Assembly: GCF_000717655.1 (NCBI RefSeq) | Contig: NZ_JNZY01000012.1 | Coordinates: 103,348-167,347, forward strand | DNA from: Streptomyces katrae | GTDB lineage: Bacteria > Actinomycetota > Actinomycetes > Streptomycetales > Streptomycetaceae | Direction of reading: 5' to 3' | Length of the DNA stretch: 64,000 bases | In this document: positions 1 through 8,503 of the stretch, one piece after another | How positions within the stretch are numbered: the stretch's first letter is position 1 | Layout: every line of letters starts with the position of its first letter | Notes under the pieces: model-generated | What the model saw: only the letters and a program-made list of their open reading frames with translations | What the model was told of the DNA's origin: nothing | The model's database searches: none | Program-made: the position numbers and the translations under genes

Positions 1-85
1 CGGCGGCGCGCACGGCGGTCGCGGTGCGGTCGAGCAGGTCGGCGTCGGAGGTGACGACGTCAGTGGTCTGAAGCGTTTCGGACAT
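1..85 (-). CDS. N-terminal fragment of unrecognised protein (runs off window)
   Basis: Only about 28 codons are present, reading from an ATG at 85 leftwards off the window edge. The peptide begins MSETLQTTDVVTSDADLLD and continues with an Ala/Arg-rich helix-like stretch. An AGGAG ribosome binding site lies about 7 bases upstream of the ATG. The gene follows the GMC oxidoreductase by about 108 bases on the same strand, so the two may be co-transcribed. The fragment is too short to assign a family. Confidence 0.6.
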   Translation of the reverse strand, partial: MSETLQTTDVVTSDADLLDRTATAVRAA

Positions 86-193
86 GGTGGTGCTCCTGTC
101 TGAGGAGGGGTGATGAGGCCGGTCGGGGTCGCGTTCGACGGACGACGGGGGGATGAAGCGCGTTGTGGAAGCGCCGTGGGCGCGGAAGAAGGC

Positions 194-1702
194 TCAGTCG
201 ATCAGTTCGGCGGCCCGTTCGGCGATGGCGTAAACGGTCGCGTTGGTATTGGCCGAGGGGATGGACGGCATCACCGAGGCATCGGCGACCCGCAGTCCGG
301 CTATTCGGTGCACGCGAAGGTTCGCAGGGTCGACGACGGCATCGGCGTCGGTTCCCATGCGGCAGGTGCCGGTGAAGTGGAAGTAGGGGCCGGTGGCCTT
401 GCGAATGAACTCGTCCACGGATTCGCCGCTCGTCCCGGAGCCCGGCACCGCTTCCTGCTTGCGCCAGTCGGCGAACGCGTCTGCCTCGCCGATGCGGCGT
501 GCCACTGCCAGGCCCTTGCGCATGACCTCCAGGTCACGTTCGTCGCTCAGGTAGCCAGGGTCGACGACGGGAACACTGGCGGGATGGGCGTCCGCCAGAC
601 GCACGGTGCCGCTGCTGTGCGGAGCCATCGCGGAGAAGGCTATGGAGTAGCCGTTGGCCGGCGGCCGGCCCCAAGCCGACGGGAGCGGTGCGGCGACGAT
701 GTAGACCTGAAGGTCCGGCCGGGCCGCGGCGGGATCGCTGAACAGCAGGCCCATCATTTCGGCCGGCGGGTTGGCAGGAACGAACGGTACGGGCTGGTCG
801 GCCTCGTACACCACGCCCGCCATCGGATGGTCCTGCAGACGGGATCCCACTCCCGGCAGGTCGGCGACGACGTCGATACCGTGTTCCTCAAGGTGTTGGG
901 CCGGGCCGATCCCTGACAGCATCAGGAGGTGCGCGGAACCGATGGCTCCCGCGGTCAATATGACCTCGGCGCTGTCGATGGACAGGTGCTCCCCACCGAT
1001 GGTGTATTCGACGCCGGTGCAGCGGCCCGCGGTGGTGCGCAGCCGCTGCACGGTCGCGTCCGTGACGACGTCCAGGTTCGGCCGGTCGAGGAACGGACGG
1101 ATGTAGGCGTCGGCCGCGCTCTGGCGGGCGCCGCCGGGCAGATTCATGTCACTCCACCCGAACCCGGTCTCCAGCCCGCTGCCGATGTCATCGGCGCGTG
1201 CGAACCCAGCCTCCACTGCGGCGTCGACGCCCGCCGTGGCCAGGGGATGGGGTTCCGGGACCGGGGCGACCGCGACCGGCCCGTCCGTGCCCCGCACGGA
1301 GGCATCACGACTGCGAGTGCTCTCGCTGCGGCGGAAATAGGGCAGCAGATCGTCGAAACCCCAGCCCGGAGCACCGAGGCCGGGCCATTCGTCGTAACCG
1401 GACCGGTGCCCCCGCAGGTGGTAGAGGCCGTTGATGCTCGACGATCCGCCGAGCGCCTTACCGCGCAGCACGTCAGCGGCCCTGCCTGTACCGGCCTGCA
1501 CGGTCGAGGCGCCCAGCCAGAGGGATGACGGGTCAAACCCCAGGAACCCCCAAGGAGATGCCATCGCCTCGGTTGCGTCCCGGGCTCCCGCCTCCAGCAA
1601 CAACACTCGCACGCCCGGGCGTTCCGAAAGCCGGGAGGCAATCACGCACCCCGCCGTCCCCGCTCCCACCACGACATAGTCATAAGGACTCTTGCCCATC
1701 AT
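194..1702 (-). CDS. GMC-family FAD-dependent oxidoreductase (choline dehydrogenase-like)
   Basis: A 502-residue flavoprotein expected to oxidise a primary alcohol using FAD; the substrate cannot be read from sequence. The N-terminal FAD-binding motif VVVGAGTAGCVIASRL starts near residue 9. The GMC signature GKALGGSSSINGL is near residue 85. The C-terminus carries the catalytic-His region HFTGTCRMG and a final ADASVMPSIPSANTNAT block, as in choline dehydrogenases. The start at 1702 is one of two adjacent ATG codons and is chosen for the GGAG motif just upstream; a longer open frame to 1936 lacks family similarity. It is followed on the same strand by the gene fragment at 1-85. A second GMC enzyme in this window, at 41399, lies in a betaine operon; this one has no such context, so its pathway is unknown. 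Confidence 0.88.
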   Translation of the reverse strand: MMGKSPYDYVVVGAGTAGCVIASRLSERPGVRVLLLEAGARDATEAMASPWGFLGFDPSSLWLGASTVQAGTGRAADVLRGKALGGSSSINGLYHLRGHRSGYDEWPGLGAPGWGFDDLLPYFRRSESTRSRDASVRGTDGPVAVAPVPEPHPLATAGVDAAVEAGFARADDIGSGLETGFGWSDMNLPGGARQSAADAYIRPFLDRPNLDVVTDATVQRLRTTAGRCTGVEYTIGGEHLSIDSAEVILTAGAIGSAHLLMLSGIGPAQHLEEHGIDVVADLPGVGSRLQDHPMAGVVYEADQPVPFVPANPPAEMMGLLFSDPAAARPDLQVYIVAAPLPSAWGRPPANGYSIAFSAMAPHSSGTVRLADAHPASVPVVDPGYLSDERDLEVMRKGLAVARRIGEADAFADWRKQEAVPGSGTSGESVDEFIRKATGPYFHFTGTCRMGTDADAVVDPANLRVHRIAGLRVADASVMPSIPSANTNATVYAIAERAAELID

Positions 1703-1842
1703 GTCTCCGCTTCCCACGGCAGCACTGTCCGACCACCGGGTTTCAGGAAAGGCTCCTCGACGATCAAAGAGCTGATTGCTTGCACGAACTAAAGGGGCCG
1801 AGAAGTCCGAGCTCGGCGCGCAAAAGGCGTGGAACCGGCTGA

Positions 1843-2064
1843 TCAGCAGCGAGCGGGCTCCAGTGGAGCGGGGCTGTCCGCACGCAGGCCGCGCGCGCTG
1901 CTGGTGCTGACGGACACCGAGGTGGCCCGGCGGCAAACGATCACCTTGCTCCGACGGGCCTGGGAGCGCCCGGTCCGGCCATTGCCGATCACCCCGTTGG
2001 GGATGTCCATGCCGGCGCCGGTGCCTGCGATGACGGCCTTCCGGCTGGACTTCTCTTGTTTCAC
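1843..2064 (-). CDS. possible small protein, unrecognised (73 aa)
   Basis: A GTG start at 2064 preceded by AAGGA opens a 73-codon frame with very high G/C at third positions, unlike the surrounding decayed DNA. The peptide starts MKQEKSSRKAVIAGTGAGMD, is basic, and ends in a Ser/Val-rich stretch with a terminal cysteine. I recognise no family. It sits between the GMC gene and the WD40 remnant. It could equally be a non-coding open frame; the codon bias is the only argument for it. Confidence 0.25.
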   Translation of the reverse strand: MKQEKSSRKAVIAGTGAGMDIPNGVIGNGRTGRSQARRSKVIVCRRATSVSVSTSSARGLRADSPAPLEPARC

Positions 2065-2332
2065 GCGTTTCTTGTCCTTGGTGTGTACCCGTCCTGGAAC
2101 AGCCCGGGTTTCCGTTCTGCCGTCGAATCTTAGGAATACGGACACGGCGCGTACTTGAACCTCCGCGACGTTCGTTCGGAACCTCAGCGCCATACGTGTG
2201 GCGAGACAGTCGGCGTCACACAGCACTGGGTCAGGCTGCTCGTACACGCCGACCGACTTCTTGCCCTGCCACAGGTGGCCGCCCTTTCCCACCGACGGCC
2301 GCGTGAACCTGGGTCGGCAGCAAGGACGTTAG

Positions 2333-3140
2333 GCGGCCGCAGTTCCGGCCACGGCGGGCCCGTGGCATCGGGGATGGGCGCGGATCCTCACGTCCGTCCA
2401 CCGGGAGATCGACCTCCGGCAGCAGGTCGACGAGAACCTCGGCCCGGAAGCCGCCCTGCGCCTGCTCTCCATGCACGGTTCCCACACCGAGTCGATCGGC
2501 GAATGGTGGGGATCCGGCTGGTACGAGACTATGGTCCGCCGTGCGGTTGTCCGTGCGTCGAGCAACGGAAACCTACCCACGGTCGTGCCCAGCATTTTCC
2601 CCGACGTGGAACAGTTCGCCGAAACGGCCGCCGGGCACCCCGACCTCCTCGACGACGACACCCTCTCCTGGCTCACCGAAGCCGTTTTCGAGGAAGGCTC
2701 TCTCCTGCGGAGTGCCAGGTTGCCATCCGCCACGGCAATCACTCTCCCGGACTGGGCCGTGCAGGATCTCCTCAGCCTTTTCCAGCCTGATGACGAAGCG
2801 ACAGAGGCCCCAGAGAGCTGCGGTGAGTAAGCCAGCCGACATGTGCGCCGTCCCGTTGCCGGAAGGCCGTTTCCTGGTTCCGATCGCCACAACGCAGATC
2901 ACTCTGTGGGATCTTCGGAGCTGAAAGCTCGTAGAACGTCTCGACAGCCCCCTGAGCAATACGGTCGTTCCCAATGCACCAGGACGGCGAGGCGGAGCTG
3001 CTTGCCAGGGGAAACGGCACCCGCCTGCGTCTGTGGGATCCCCGGCCTGGTCGGCTGATCCATTCCCTGCTCACTGCGGCCCCGGTCACCAACATCGTGT
3101 AGACGAGTGCCGATGGACTCCTACATGTGAGTGGGCCCCG
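2333..3140 (+). pseudogene. decayed WD40-repeat protein remnant
   Basis: An open stretch in one frame (2333-2829) encodes an acidic, protein-like sequence including EIDLRQQVDENLGPEAALRL and an LLDDDTLSWLTEAVFEEG segment, then stops. Across further stops and frame changes, typical WD40 blade endings appear: ITLWDLRS near 2900-2923 and RLRLWDPRPGRLIHSLL near 3022-3075, followed by a TSADGLLHV-like strand after an in-frame stop near 3103. Seen together these are the remains of a WD40 protein, possibly of the NB-ARC or kinase-linked type common in Streptomyces. No intact start or full blade set survives. The gene it came from cannot be named. Confidence 0.55.
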
Positions 3141-3689
3141 TGGGCGCGCACGACTCTGCTGGTCACATAGGCAGCAACACTGCAGTCGTCGACAGCGGCC
3201 GGTGAAGGCATCGCTGCATTTCAGGAACCTGGTTCGCCCTGCACAACGATCGGTTCCCCGGACGCTACTGCTTGGACGTGGAGCGAGCAGCCGGCCCGGG
3301 GCACATCCGACGGCCGCACCATGCTCATGTCCAGCACGGTGGGCTCACCCGATAGCCCAGCTCGCTCCCGATCATTCCTAGAACGTCCCAGCCCCACCCC
3401 CGCCCCTTCCAGCCCAGGACTGCCCGGACTAAGATCCGGACCATTTTCGGACCAGCCCACGCCAAGGATCCGCACCAACTTCCTTTTCCGCTGGTCAGCG
3501 TGGGTGTAAGGGCTGTACCACCAGCAGACGAAGAACCTCCTGGTCAGCTACTCCCCCAAGAAGCTGGGCTTCTTCTAGTCCCGCCCCGGAGTCCTGGCTC
3601 GGACACCGGCCGCAAAGCAGCGGTCAGGGCCGCAGCCGTTCATCCATCACGTGGACCACGAGGGAGGAACGCGCGGATCAGGGACATAG
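3141..3689. other. intergenic stretch with no convincing gene
   Basis: Between the WD40 remnant and the hydrolase tail the open frames on both strands are short and have mixed codon bias. One frame ends in a TKNLLVSYSPKKLGFF-stop peptide near 3520-3580 that might be another relic, but I cannot assign it. No repeat or insertion-sequence ends were seen. Confidence 0.4.
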
Positions 3690-3826
3690 ACGCAGTAGGT
3701 TCCCGTGCGGATCGTATCGAGGAGTGCGTCATCGACGACGTCGGCCATCTGCTCCCCATCGATCGGCCCCGGCCGGTCGCCGAGGCCCTGGCCCGGTTCC
3801 TGGAGCAGCTCCCGATCGCGTCCTGA
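3690..3826 (+). pseudogene. C-terminal remnant of an alpha/beta hydrolase
   Basis: The last 45 or so codons before the TGA at 3826 read RADRIEECVIDDVGHLLPID followed by RPRPVAEALARFLEQLPIAS. This is the typical final beta-strand, catalytic-His loop (GHLLP) and last helix of an alpha/beta hydrolase. Upstream in the same frame (from about 3500) the sequence no longer looks like a hydrolase and no nucleophile motif is present. I read it as a truncated pseudogene in the same degraded block as the WD40 remnant. Confidence 0.5.
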
Positions 3827-3973
3827 CCACGGGCACCACGACCGGGCTCGCTCACGACCGGTGGCGCGGGCGCCGTCGGCGTTCCGGTGGACGACAGGGC
3901 CCCGGCACACGATCGGGTTGTCCGGTCGACCGTGTCGGGGGCTTTGTGGCGAGGGGAGGGGCAGGATGCTGCC

Positions 3974-4723
3974 ATGGACCGCCGACAGATCAGCTCCCTC
4001 GCCCACACCGGCCACCCCGTCGCCGCTCCGCTGAGCGACGAGTCCGTGCACAGGCTCCTCGAGCGGGCCCTGCCGAGCGGCGACGTCCGGCTGCTCGACC
4101 TCGGGTGCGGATCGGGCACCTGGCTGATGCGTGCGCACGCCGCCCGCCCGGACCTCCGCGCCGACGGCGTCGACAACGACGCAGAGGCCATCGCCGCCGC
4201 CGGCCGCGCCGTCGACGAAGCGGGGCTCGGCGGCCGGATCGCCTTCCACGCCCAGGACGCCGCGGAGTTCACTTCGCCGCACCGGTACGGCCTGGTCCTC
4301 AGCATCGGTGCCACCCACGCGTTCGGCGGCCTGATCCCCACCTTGAAGGCCGTCGACGGCCACCTCGCCCCGGGCGGAAGCGTTCTCATCGGCGAGTGCT
4401 TCTGGGAACGCGAACCCGGCCGCAAGACCCTCGACGCCGGTTTCGCCGCCGACGACTACGCTGATCTCGCGACGACGGTCGACCGCATCACGGCCGACGG
4501 CTGGGTGCCGGTCCACGGACACGTCAGCAGCCTCCAGGAGTGGGACGACTACGAGTGGTCCTGGACCGGGTCGCTCTCCCGCTGGGCCCTCGACAACCCG
4601 GAGCACCCCGACCATGGCCGGGCGCTCGAGGCCGCGGCCGGACACCGCAAGGCCTGGCTCCACGGCTACCGGGGCACGCTGGGCTTCGTCACCCTGCTCC
4701 TGCGCCGCCCGACCCGGCCCTGA
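3974..4723 (+). CDS. class I SAM-dependent methyltransferase
   Basis: A 249-residue protein with the Rossmann SAM-binding motif LLDLGCGSGTWLMRA near residue 37, an acidic loop (DGVDNDAEAI) for the ribose hydroxyls, and a motif around VLSIGATHAFGG. It resembles small-molecule methyltransferases of the class I fold. The acceptor is not identifiable. The ATG at 3974 is chosen because a GGGGAGGGGCAGG purine run precedes it; the frame extends to 3887 without a good start. It is convergent with the carbamoyltransferase and separated by hairpins. It may be unrelated to the peptide cluster. Confidence 0.85.
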   Translation: MDRRQISSLAHTGHPVAAPLSDESVHRLLERALPSGDVRLLDLGCGSGTWLMRAHAARPDLRADGVDNDAEAIAAAGRAVDEAGLGGRIAFHAQDAAEFTSPHRYGLVLSIGATHAFGGLIPTLKAVDGHLAPGGSVLIGECFWEREPGRKTLDAGFAADDYADLATTVDRITADGWVPVHGHVSSLQEWDDYEWSWTGSLSRWALDNPEHPDHGRALEAAAGHRKAWLHGYRGTLGFVTLLLRRPTRP

Positions 4724-4740
4724 AGCCCGGCCGGGTCGGG
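4708..4740 (+). terminator. hairpin at the end of the methyltransferase gene
   Basis: The 12-base arms CCCGACCCGGCC (4708-4719) and GGCCGGGTCGGG (4729-4740) are perfectly complementary, and the TGA stop codon lies in the loop. A second short GC hairpin (CCGGGG/CCCCGG, about 4749-4764) precedes the convergent carbamoyltransferase stop. Together they probably terminate both converging transcripts. Confidence 0.55.
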
Positions 4741-4766
4741 GCATGACTCCGGGGTCGCGCCCCGGT

Positions 4767-6473
4767 TCAGCCGTCGGTGCGCTGGTACAGCGTCCCGTCG
4801 CTCCAGATCCGGGCGACCCTGCCCCACTCGGCGGCCGAAGCCACGTCGGGGAAGAAGCCGTGCCCGTTGAGGTTGGCGCTGGTGTTGCAGAGCACCGGGA
4901 CGCCGCTGAGCCGTCGATAGGCCGACAGGACGGCGAAGAGCAGGTCGTCGTCCTCCGGGCCGACCGTCTGGAGCCGCGCGGTGCCGTCGAGGTGGATGAC
5001 CGCGGGGATGCGGTCCACCCATTCCGCCCGCACCTCGTGGTCGAAGAGCATGTGCGGGTCCGGCGTGCCGGGAGCGAAGATCCCCGGTGCATCGGCCTCG
5101 AGGCAGATGGGGGCGACGGGCCGGTAGGGTTCGCGGTCCTTGACCCGGTTCAGCTCGTCCTTCATCGACGCGCTGACCGGGGCCGCCAGGATGCTGCGGC
5201 CGCCGAGTGCGCGGGGGCCGAGTTCGGCTCGTCCGTGCAGGACCACCACGGGCTCCCCGGACTCGTGGAGGATCGCGGCGAGTTCCTCCGGAGCACACGC
5301 CGACGCCGACCAGCCGGCGGGCAGCTCGGGCGACGGCGTCAGCGCCGGGCCCAGCCGGGGGTTCCACGTGAGCGGGGCCAGCCCGTCGCGCTGCGCCCGG
5401 CCCAGAACGGCCGCTCCGATGGCGGAGCCCGAGTCGTTGGGGAACGGCGGGACCCACACGTCGCGGAAGTCCGGCGCCTCGCGCAGCGCGCTGTTCCACT
5501 TGATGTTGAGCGCGCAGCCGCCGGCGAAGCACAGGTTCCAGGGGCCTTCGCCCTTGGCGGCGCGTACCTTGGCGGTGATCCGCTCGACGAGGAGGTCCTC
5601 GAAGAAGGCGTGCACGCTCGCCAGGACGTCCTCGTCGCTGATCCCGTTCTCCGACACGCGGGTGCGGACCGCGGAGAAGAACTCGTGCACGGGAGGCACG
5701 GACGGCTCGAAGAGACTGCCGTACCCGCCGACCGTCGCGCGGTACTCCACGGCCGCCGGCTCGTCGCTCTCGAAGACGCGGTGGAACTCCTCCCGCAGCA
5801 CCGTGACGACGCGCTCGTCGACCTGGCCCAGCGCGATGTACGCCATGAGCTTGCCGGCGACCGAGAGGTCGTCGACCGTGGGTGACTGGACGGTCTTGCG
5901 GAAGGGCCCGAAGTGGTGTCCCGCAATGGCGTACGCATGGCCGAGAAGGGGGAAGAGTTCGCCCAGGTTCTCCACGCCGTCGCGCGGGTCCACCCAGTAG
6001 AGGCGGGGGAAGAGTCCACCGTCCCAGACCAGGACGAAGGAGCCTTCGCCGCGCTGGGCGAAGGGGCTGGATGCGTAAGCGCTCGCCACGTGCCCGGCAG
6101 CGTGCGGGAAACTGGTGTACGCGTAGGTCCGGCCGTCCATCGGGAACTTGCCCGAGACGCTGGGCGAATCGAGCGCCGGGCACGCCGCCGATTCCCGGTA
6201 GGGACCGACCACGATCTCCGTGGGCAGCCCCTGGTCGAGGAGGGCCACTGTTCCGGAGACGTCTCCGTCCCAGCCGTCGACGACCCACTGGTCGACGTCC
6301 TCCGGCTTGTAGCCGAAGTCGGAGAGAATTCCGGGGATCAGGCTGAAGTCGGCAACGGTGCTGTAGCGCAGACCGTTCCCCAGCTTCTCCATCTCGACAC
6401 TGAACACGAGACGGTCGTCGTCGAGCAGGGCGACGGCACCATCATGCGTGAGTTTCAACCCGCAGATTATCAA
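4767..6473 (-). CDS. O-carbamoyltransferase (NodU/CmcH/TobZ family)
   Basis: A 568-residue enzyme expected to transfer carbamoyl from carbamoyl phosphate, via ATP, to a hydroxyl group. The N-terminal Kae1/ASKHA-like domain starts IICGLKLTHDGAVALL and contains the metal-binding PHAAGHVASAY motif. The C-terminal domain has the family signature LGPRALGGRSILA and KDREPYRPVAP. Length matches the family. The start is a TTG at 6473, eight bases downstream of AAGGAG; the longer GTG start at 6506 has no ribosome binding site. It is the last gene of an SDR-GNAT-carbamoyltransferase operon and overlaps the end of the GNAT gene by 32 bases. In this cluster it could carbamoylate the terminal hydroxyl of a hydroxylated linear amino acid. 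Confidence 0.88.
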   Translation of the reverse strand: MIICGLKLTHDGAVALLDDDRLVFSVEMEKLGNGLRYSTVADFSLIPGILSDFGYKPEDVDQWVVDGWDGDVSGTVALLDQGLPTEIVVGPYRESAACPALDSPSVSGKFPMDGRTYAYTSFPHAAGHVASAYASSPFAQRGEGSFVLVWDGGLFPRLYWVDPRDGVENLGELFPLLGHAYAIAGHHFGPFRKTVQSPTVDDLSVAGKLMAYIALGQVDERVVTVLREEFHRVFESDEPAAVEYRATVGGYGSLFEPSVPPVHEFFSAVRTRVSENGISDEDVLASVHAFFEDLLVERITAKVRAAKGEGPWNLCFAGGCALNIKWNSALREAPDFRDVWVPPFPNDSGSAIGAAVLGRAQRDGLAPLTWNPRLGPALTPSPELPAGWSASACAPEELAAILHESGEPVVVLHGRAELGPRALGGRSILAAPVSASMKDELNRVKDREPYRPVAPICLEADAPGIFAPGTPDPHMLFDHEVRAEWVDRIPAVIHLDGTARLQTVGPEDDDLLFAVLSAYRRLSGVPVLCNTSANLNGHGFFPDVASAAEWGRVARIWSDGTLYQRTDG

Positions 6474-7014
6474 CTGTGTCACTCCTTGGTCTGCTTGAGT
6501 CGGCACATGGACGTGCTTCGGTCTCCGACGGCTCGGAGATGAGTCTCAACTGGTAAAGGCTGGATCTTCGGCCCGGACGGAAGAGGGCGCGCCATTCGTC
6601 ACGGATCTCGCTCGCCGGGACTTCCGAGAAACCCAGCTTCCCGAACCACTCCCCGCTGTACCGGGTCAGGGCCAGCAGAGAGCCGTATCCGAGTTCTCTG
6701 CCGATGGTCCCGGCAATACCGACCAGGTGCCGGCCGATCCCCCTGCCCTGCCAGTCGACCGCGATGCACAGGTTGTAGACGAGCAGGCTGCTGCCGGAGG
6801 GTGCCACCCCTGCGCAGCCGACCATTCGGTCCCCTTCACAGGCGACGACGAAGCCCTGTGACAATTCAGCCAGTTCGGCCAGCGGGCGAGCCACCAGCAG
6901 GCCCTGCTCGACGAACGGGGCGGAGAGCAAGGCGATCTGCTCCGCATCCTCGGGGCGGGCGGGTCGTGCAACGAGCACGTCCGTCGCGGTCAGGCGCCGG
7001 GAGGCGGTCTGCAC
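6442..7014 (-). CDS. GNAT-family N-acetyltransferase
   Basis: About 190 residues with the GNAT fold: RPARPEDAEQIALL at the start, the beta-4 strand YNLCIAVDWQ, the acetyl-CoA pyrophosphate loop QGRGIGRHLV, and a C-terminal GFSEV strand, resembling amino-acid (ArgA-like) acetyltransferases. The start is uncertain: GTG at 7014 has GGAGG 12 bases upstream, while the open frame reaches GTG 7038 with no good site. It lies four bases after the SDR stop and overlaps the carbamoyltransferase, so the three genes are translationally linked. It may acetylate a precursor amino acid or the peptide product as self-protection; neither is shown by sequence. Confidence 0.8.
   Translation of the reverse strand: MQTASRRLTATDVLVARPARPEDAEQIALLSAPFVEQGLLVARPLAELAELSQGFVVACEGDRMVGCAGVAPSGSSLLVYNLCIAVDWQGRGIGRHLVGIAGTIGRELGYGSLLALTRYSGEWFGKLGFSEVPASEIRDEWRALFRPGRRSSLYQLRLISEPSETEARPCADSSRPRSDTVDNLRVETHA
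6482..6487 (-). promoter_or_regulatory. AAGGAG ribosome binding site fixing a TTG start
   Basis: On the minus strand AAGGAG is followed by an 8-base spacer and TTG at 6473. This gives the carbamoyltransferase an N-terminus (M-I-I-x-G) like that of its family, whereas the GTG overlapping this site cannot use it. Confidence 0.6.
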
Positions 7015-7018
7015 GGAC

Positions 7019-7813
7019 TCACGCACCCTCCGCACCACCCGGCCGGGCGGTCGGGCTGCCGGCGACGCCGAGCCCGAAGGGCTGCTCGGCCGACATCAGT
7101 TCGATCATGTTGACGTTGACCCGGGCGGGCTGCGAGAGACACCAGGCAACCGCCTCGGCCACGTCGGCGGCGGTGAGCGGTTCGATGCCCTGGTAGAGCG
7201 CGTCGGCGCGCTCTTCGTCCCCGTCGTAGCGGACCTTGGCGAACTCGGTCTTCGCCATACCGGGCGCCACACAGCTCACTCTGACGCCCGTTCCCTGGAG
7301 GTCGACGCGCATGTTCAGCGACAGCTGGTGGACGAATGCCTTGGTGGCGGCATAGACGTTCCCGCCCATGTAGGGGTAACTCGCCGCGATCGAGCCGATG
7401 TTCACGACGTGCCCGGACCCGCGCGAGACGAGGCGGGGAAGCACCAGACCGCTGAGGTTGAGCAGACCGGAGATGTTCGTGTCGATCATTTCGCGCCAGG
7501 AATCACCATTGCCCGACTGAAGGGTGTCGAACCCTCGCGAGAGGCCAGCATTGTTGACGAGGACCGAGATGTCACGGAATTCCGGAGGCAGCTCGTCGAG
7601 GGCCATGGCCAGACCTTCTCGGTCACGGACATCGGCGACCACCGGCAGAATCGCTCCTGTGGAGTCCTCTTCCGCCAGCTCTTTCAGACGGTCCGCTCTG
7701 CGGGCCAGGCCCACCACGGAGTAGCCCTGCCGGCTCAGCACCTGTGCAATTCTCCAGCCGAATCCCGAGGATGCACCCGAGACCACGGCCACGCCACGCT
7801 TTTCCTGCGTCAT
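7019..7813 (-). CDS. short-chain dehydrogenase/reductase (YdfG-like)
   Basis: A 264-residue classical SDR. The NAD(P)-binding motif VSGASSGFGWRIAQ is near residue 12, NNAG near 90, the catalytic Ser lies in NIGSIAAS, and the Tyr/Lys pair is in YAATKAF. The ATG at 7813 is preferred over the GTG two codons upstream because AAGGGG lies seven bases before it. It is the first gene of the minus operon ending in the carbamoyltransferase. A plausible role is reducing an aldehyde such as glutamate semialdehyde to a 5-hydroxy amino acid that is then carbamoylated; this is inference from context only. Confidence 0.85.
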   Translation of the reverse strand: MTQEKRGVAVVSGASSGFGWRIAQVLSRQGYSVVGLARRADRLKELAEEDSTGAILPVVADVRDREGLAMALDELPPEFRDISVLVNNAGLSRGFDTLQSGNGDSWREMIDTNISGLLNLSGLVLPRLVSRGSGHVVNIGSIAASYPYMGGNVYAATKAFVHQLSLNMRVDLQGTGVRVSCVAPGMAKTEFAKVRYDGDEERADALYQGIEPLTAADVAEAVAWCLSQPARVNVNMIELMSAEQPFGLGVAGSPTARPGGAEGA

Positions 7814-8033
7814 GCACACACCCCTTCGGCCCCGTTGCGCTGTATCGCCACGACGCCTTCACGCGTTCATCCCACACCCCCGTCAGGGGCGGGGTTCTGG
7901 ACACCTGCTTCAGCGGCATCGGGGTCTCCTTGCACGCCGACCGGCCAGAGTTACGCCTCGTTACGCCGAAACACCCTCGCCGACAAGGCTCCAGGTCGAC
8001 TGACCTCTAACCCGTAAACTCCTCGCCAGTGAA

Positions 8034-8189
8034 TCACGGGCCGATGCGGCGGCGGGGATTCTTCCATTTCACTTCCAGCCGATCGAAAGCGGAGCTCAAG
8101 GCGGACTCGACCGGGTTCACGGTATAAATCGTCGGGTGGGTCGGCCCGAAGACGATGACATGGAGGGTGCGCCGGCTGTCTGTTGACAT
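8034..8189 (-). CDS. possible small protein, unrecognised (51 aa)
   Basis: An ATG at 8189 opens a 51-codon frame ending at 8034. It encodes MSTDSRRTLHVIVFGPTHPT followed by a helix-like stretch and a basic end (DRLEVKWKNPRRRIGP). GGAG lies about ten bases upstream. Codon use is only moderately biased and the start codon overlaps the -35 of a plus-strand promoter candidate, so it may be a chance frame. No family recognised. It lies in the divergent region between the SDR and thioesterase operons. Confidence 0.3.
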   Translation of the reverse strand: MSTDSRRTLHVIVFGPTHPTIYTVNPVESALSSAFDRLEVKWKNPRRRIGP

Positions 8190-8213
8190 TCCAAGTCCAC
8201 TCCGTGATAGGAA
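8183..8213 (+). promoter_or_regulatory. candidate promoter for the thioesterase/exporter operon
   Basis: TTGACA at 8183-8188 and TAGGAA at 8208-8213, spaced 19 bases. This is close to the Streptomyces vegetative consensus (TTGACA / TAGGAT), with a slightly long spacer. It would give a leader of roughly 170 bases to the small frame at 8387 and 280 to the thioesterase gene. Confidence 0.45.
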
Positions 8214-8386
8214 TGTTGGCGACGAGGCCGGGAGCTGTGCATTTCGAGTCGAGTCTCACTCGAGGGTCAGTGCATGACGACCGCTCCGGACTTCTCGTAC
8301 CGCGCCCTCCGTTGAAGTCATTTCCGGTCGCCGAGTACGAACCGTTCGCGACCGCTGAACGCCACCTTCGACTGACAGGGGAAACA

Positions 8387-8503
8387 GTGTGCCTCCATTC
8401 AGCAGTGCCACATTCACGTGTCCGTCTTAGCCCGGCCACTGCCGAACCGGTTCTGCCCGAGGTGCCGGGCGCGCCCGCCGACGACATACGGGGGCGGCTG
8501 TGA
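8387..8503 (+). CDS. possible small upstream ORF coupled to the thioesterase (38 aa)
   Basis: A GTG at 8387 with AGGGGAAACA just before it opens a 38-codon frame whose TGA overlaps the thioesterase GTG as GTGA at 8500-8503. The peptide MCLHSAVPHSRVRLSPATAE is unrecognised. The ribosome binding site and the exact stop-start overlap suggest translational coupling; the thioesterase start itself has only a weak GGGGGCGG site. It may be a leader rather than a functional protein. Confidence 0.35.
   Translation: MCLHSAVPHSRVRLSPATAEPVLPEVPGAPADDIRGRL

Noticed and set aside
3500..3689. Upstream part of the hydrolase frame considered as an intact small gene
   Set aside because: The N-terminal half has no hydrolase character, no start with a ribosome binding site and no nucleophile motif.
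8387..8503. Small frame before the thioesterase considered as an MbtH-like protein
   Set aside because: It lacks the conserved tryptophans and the S-x-W-P core of MbtH proteins; no MbtH-like gene was recognised in the window.
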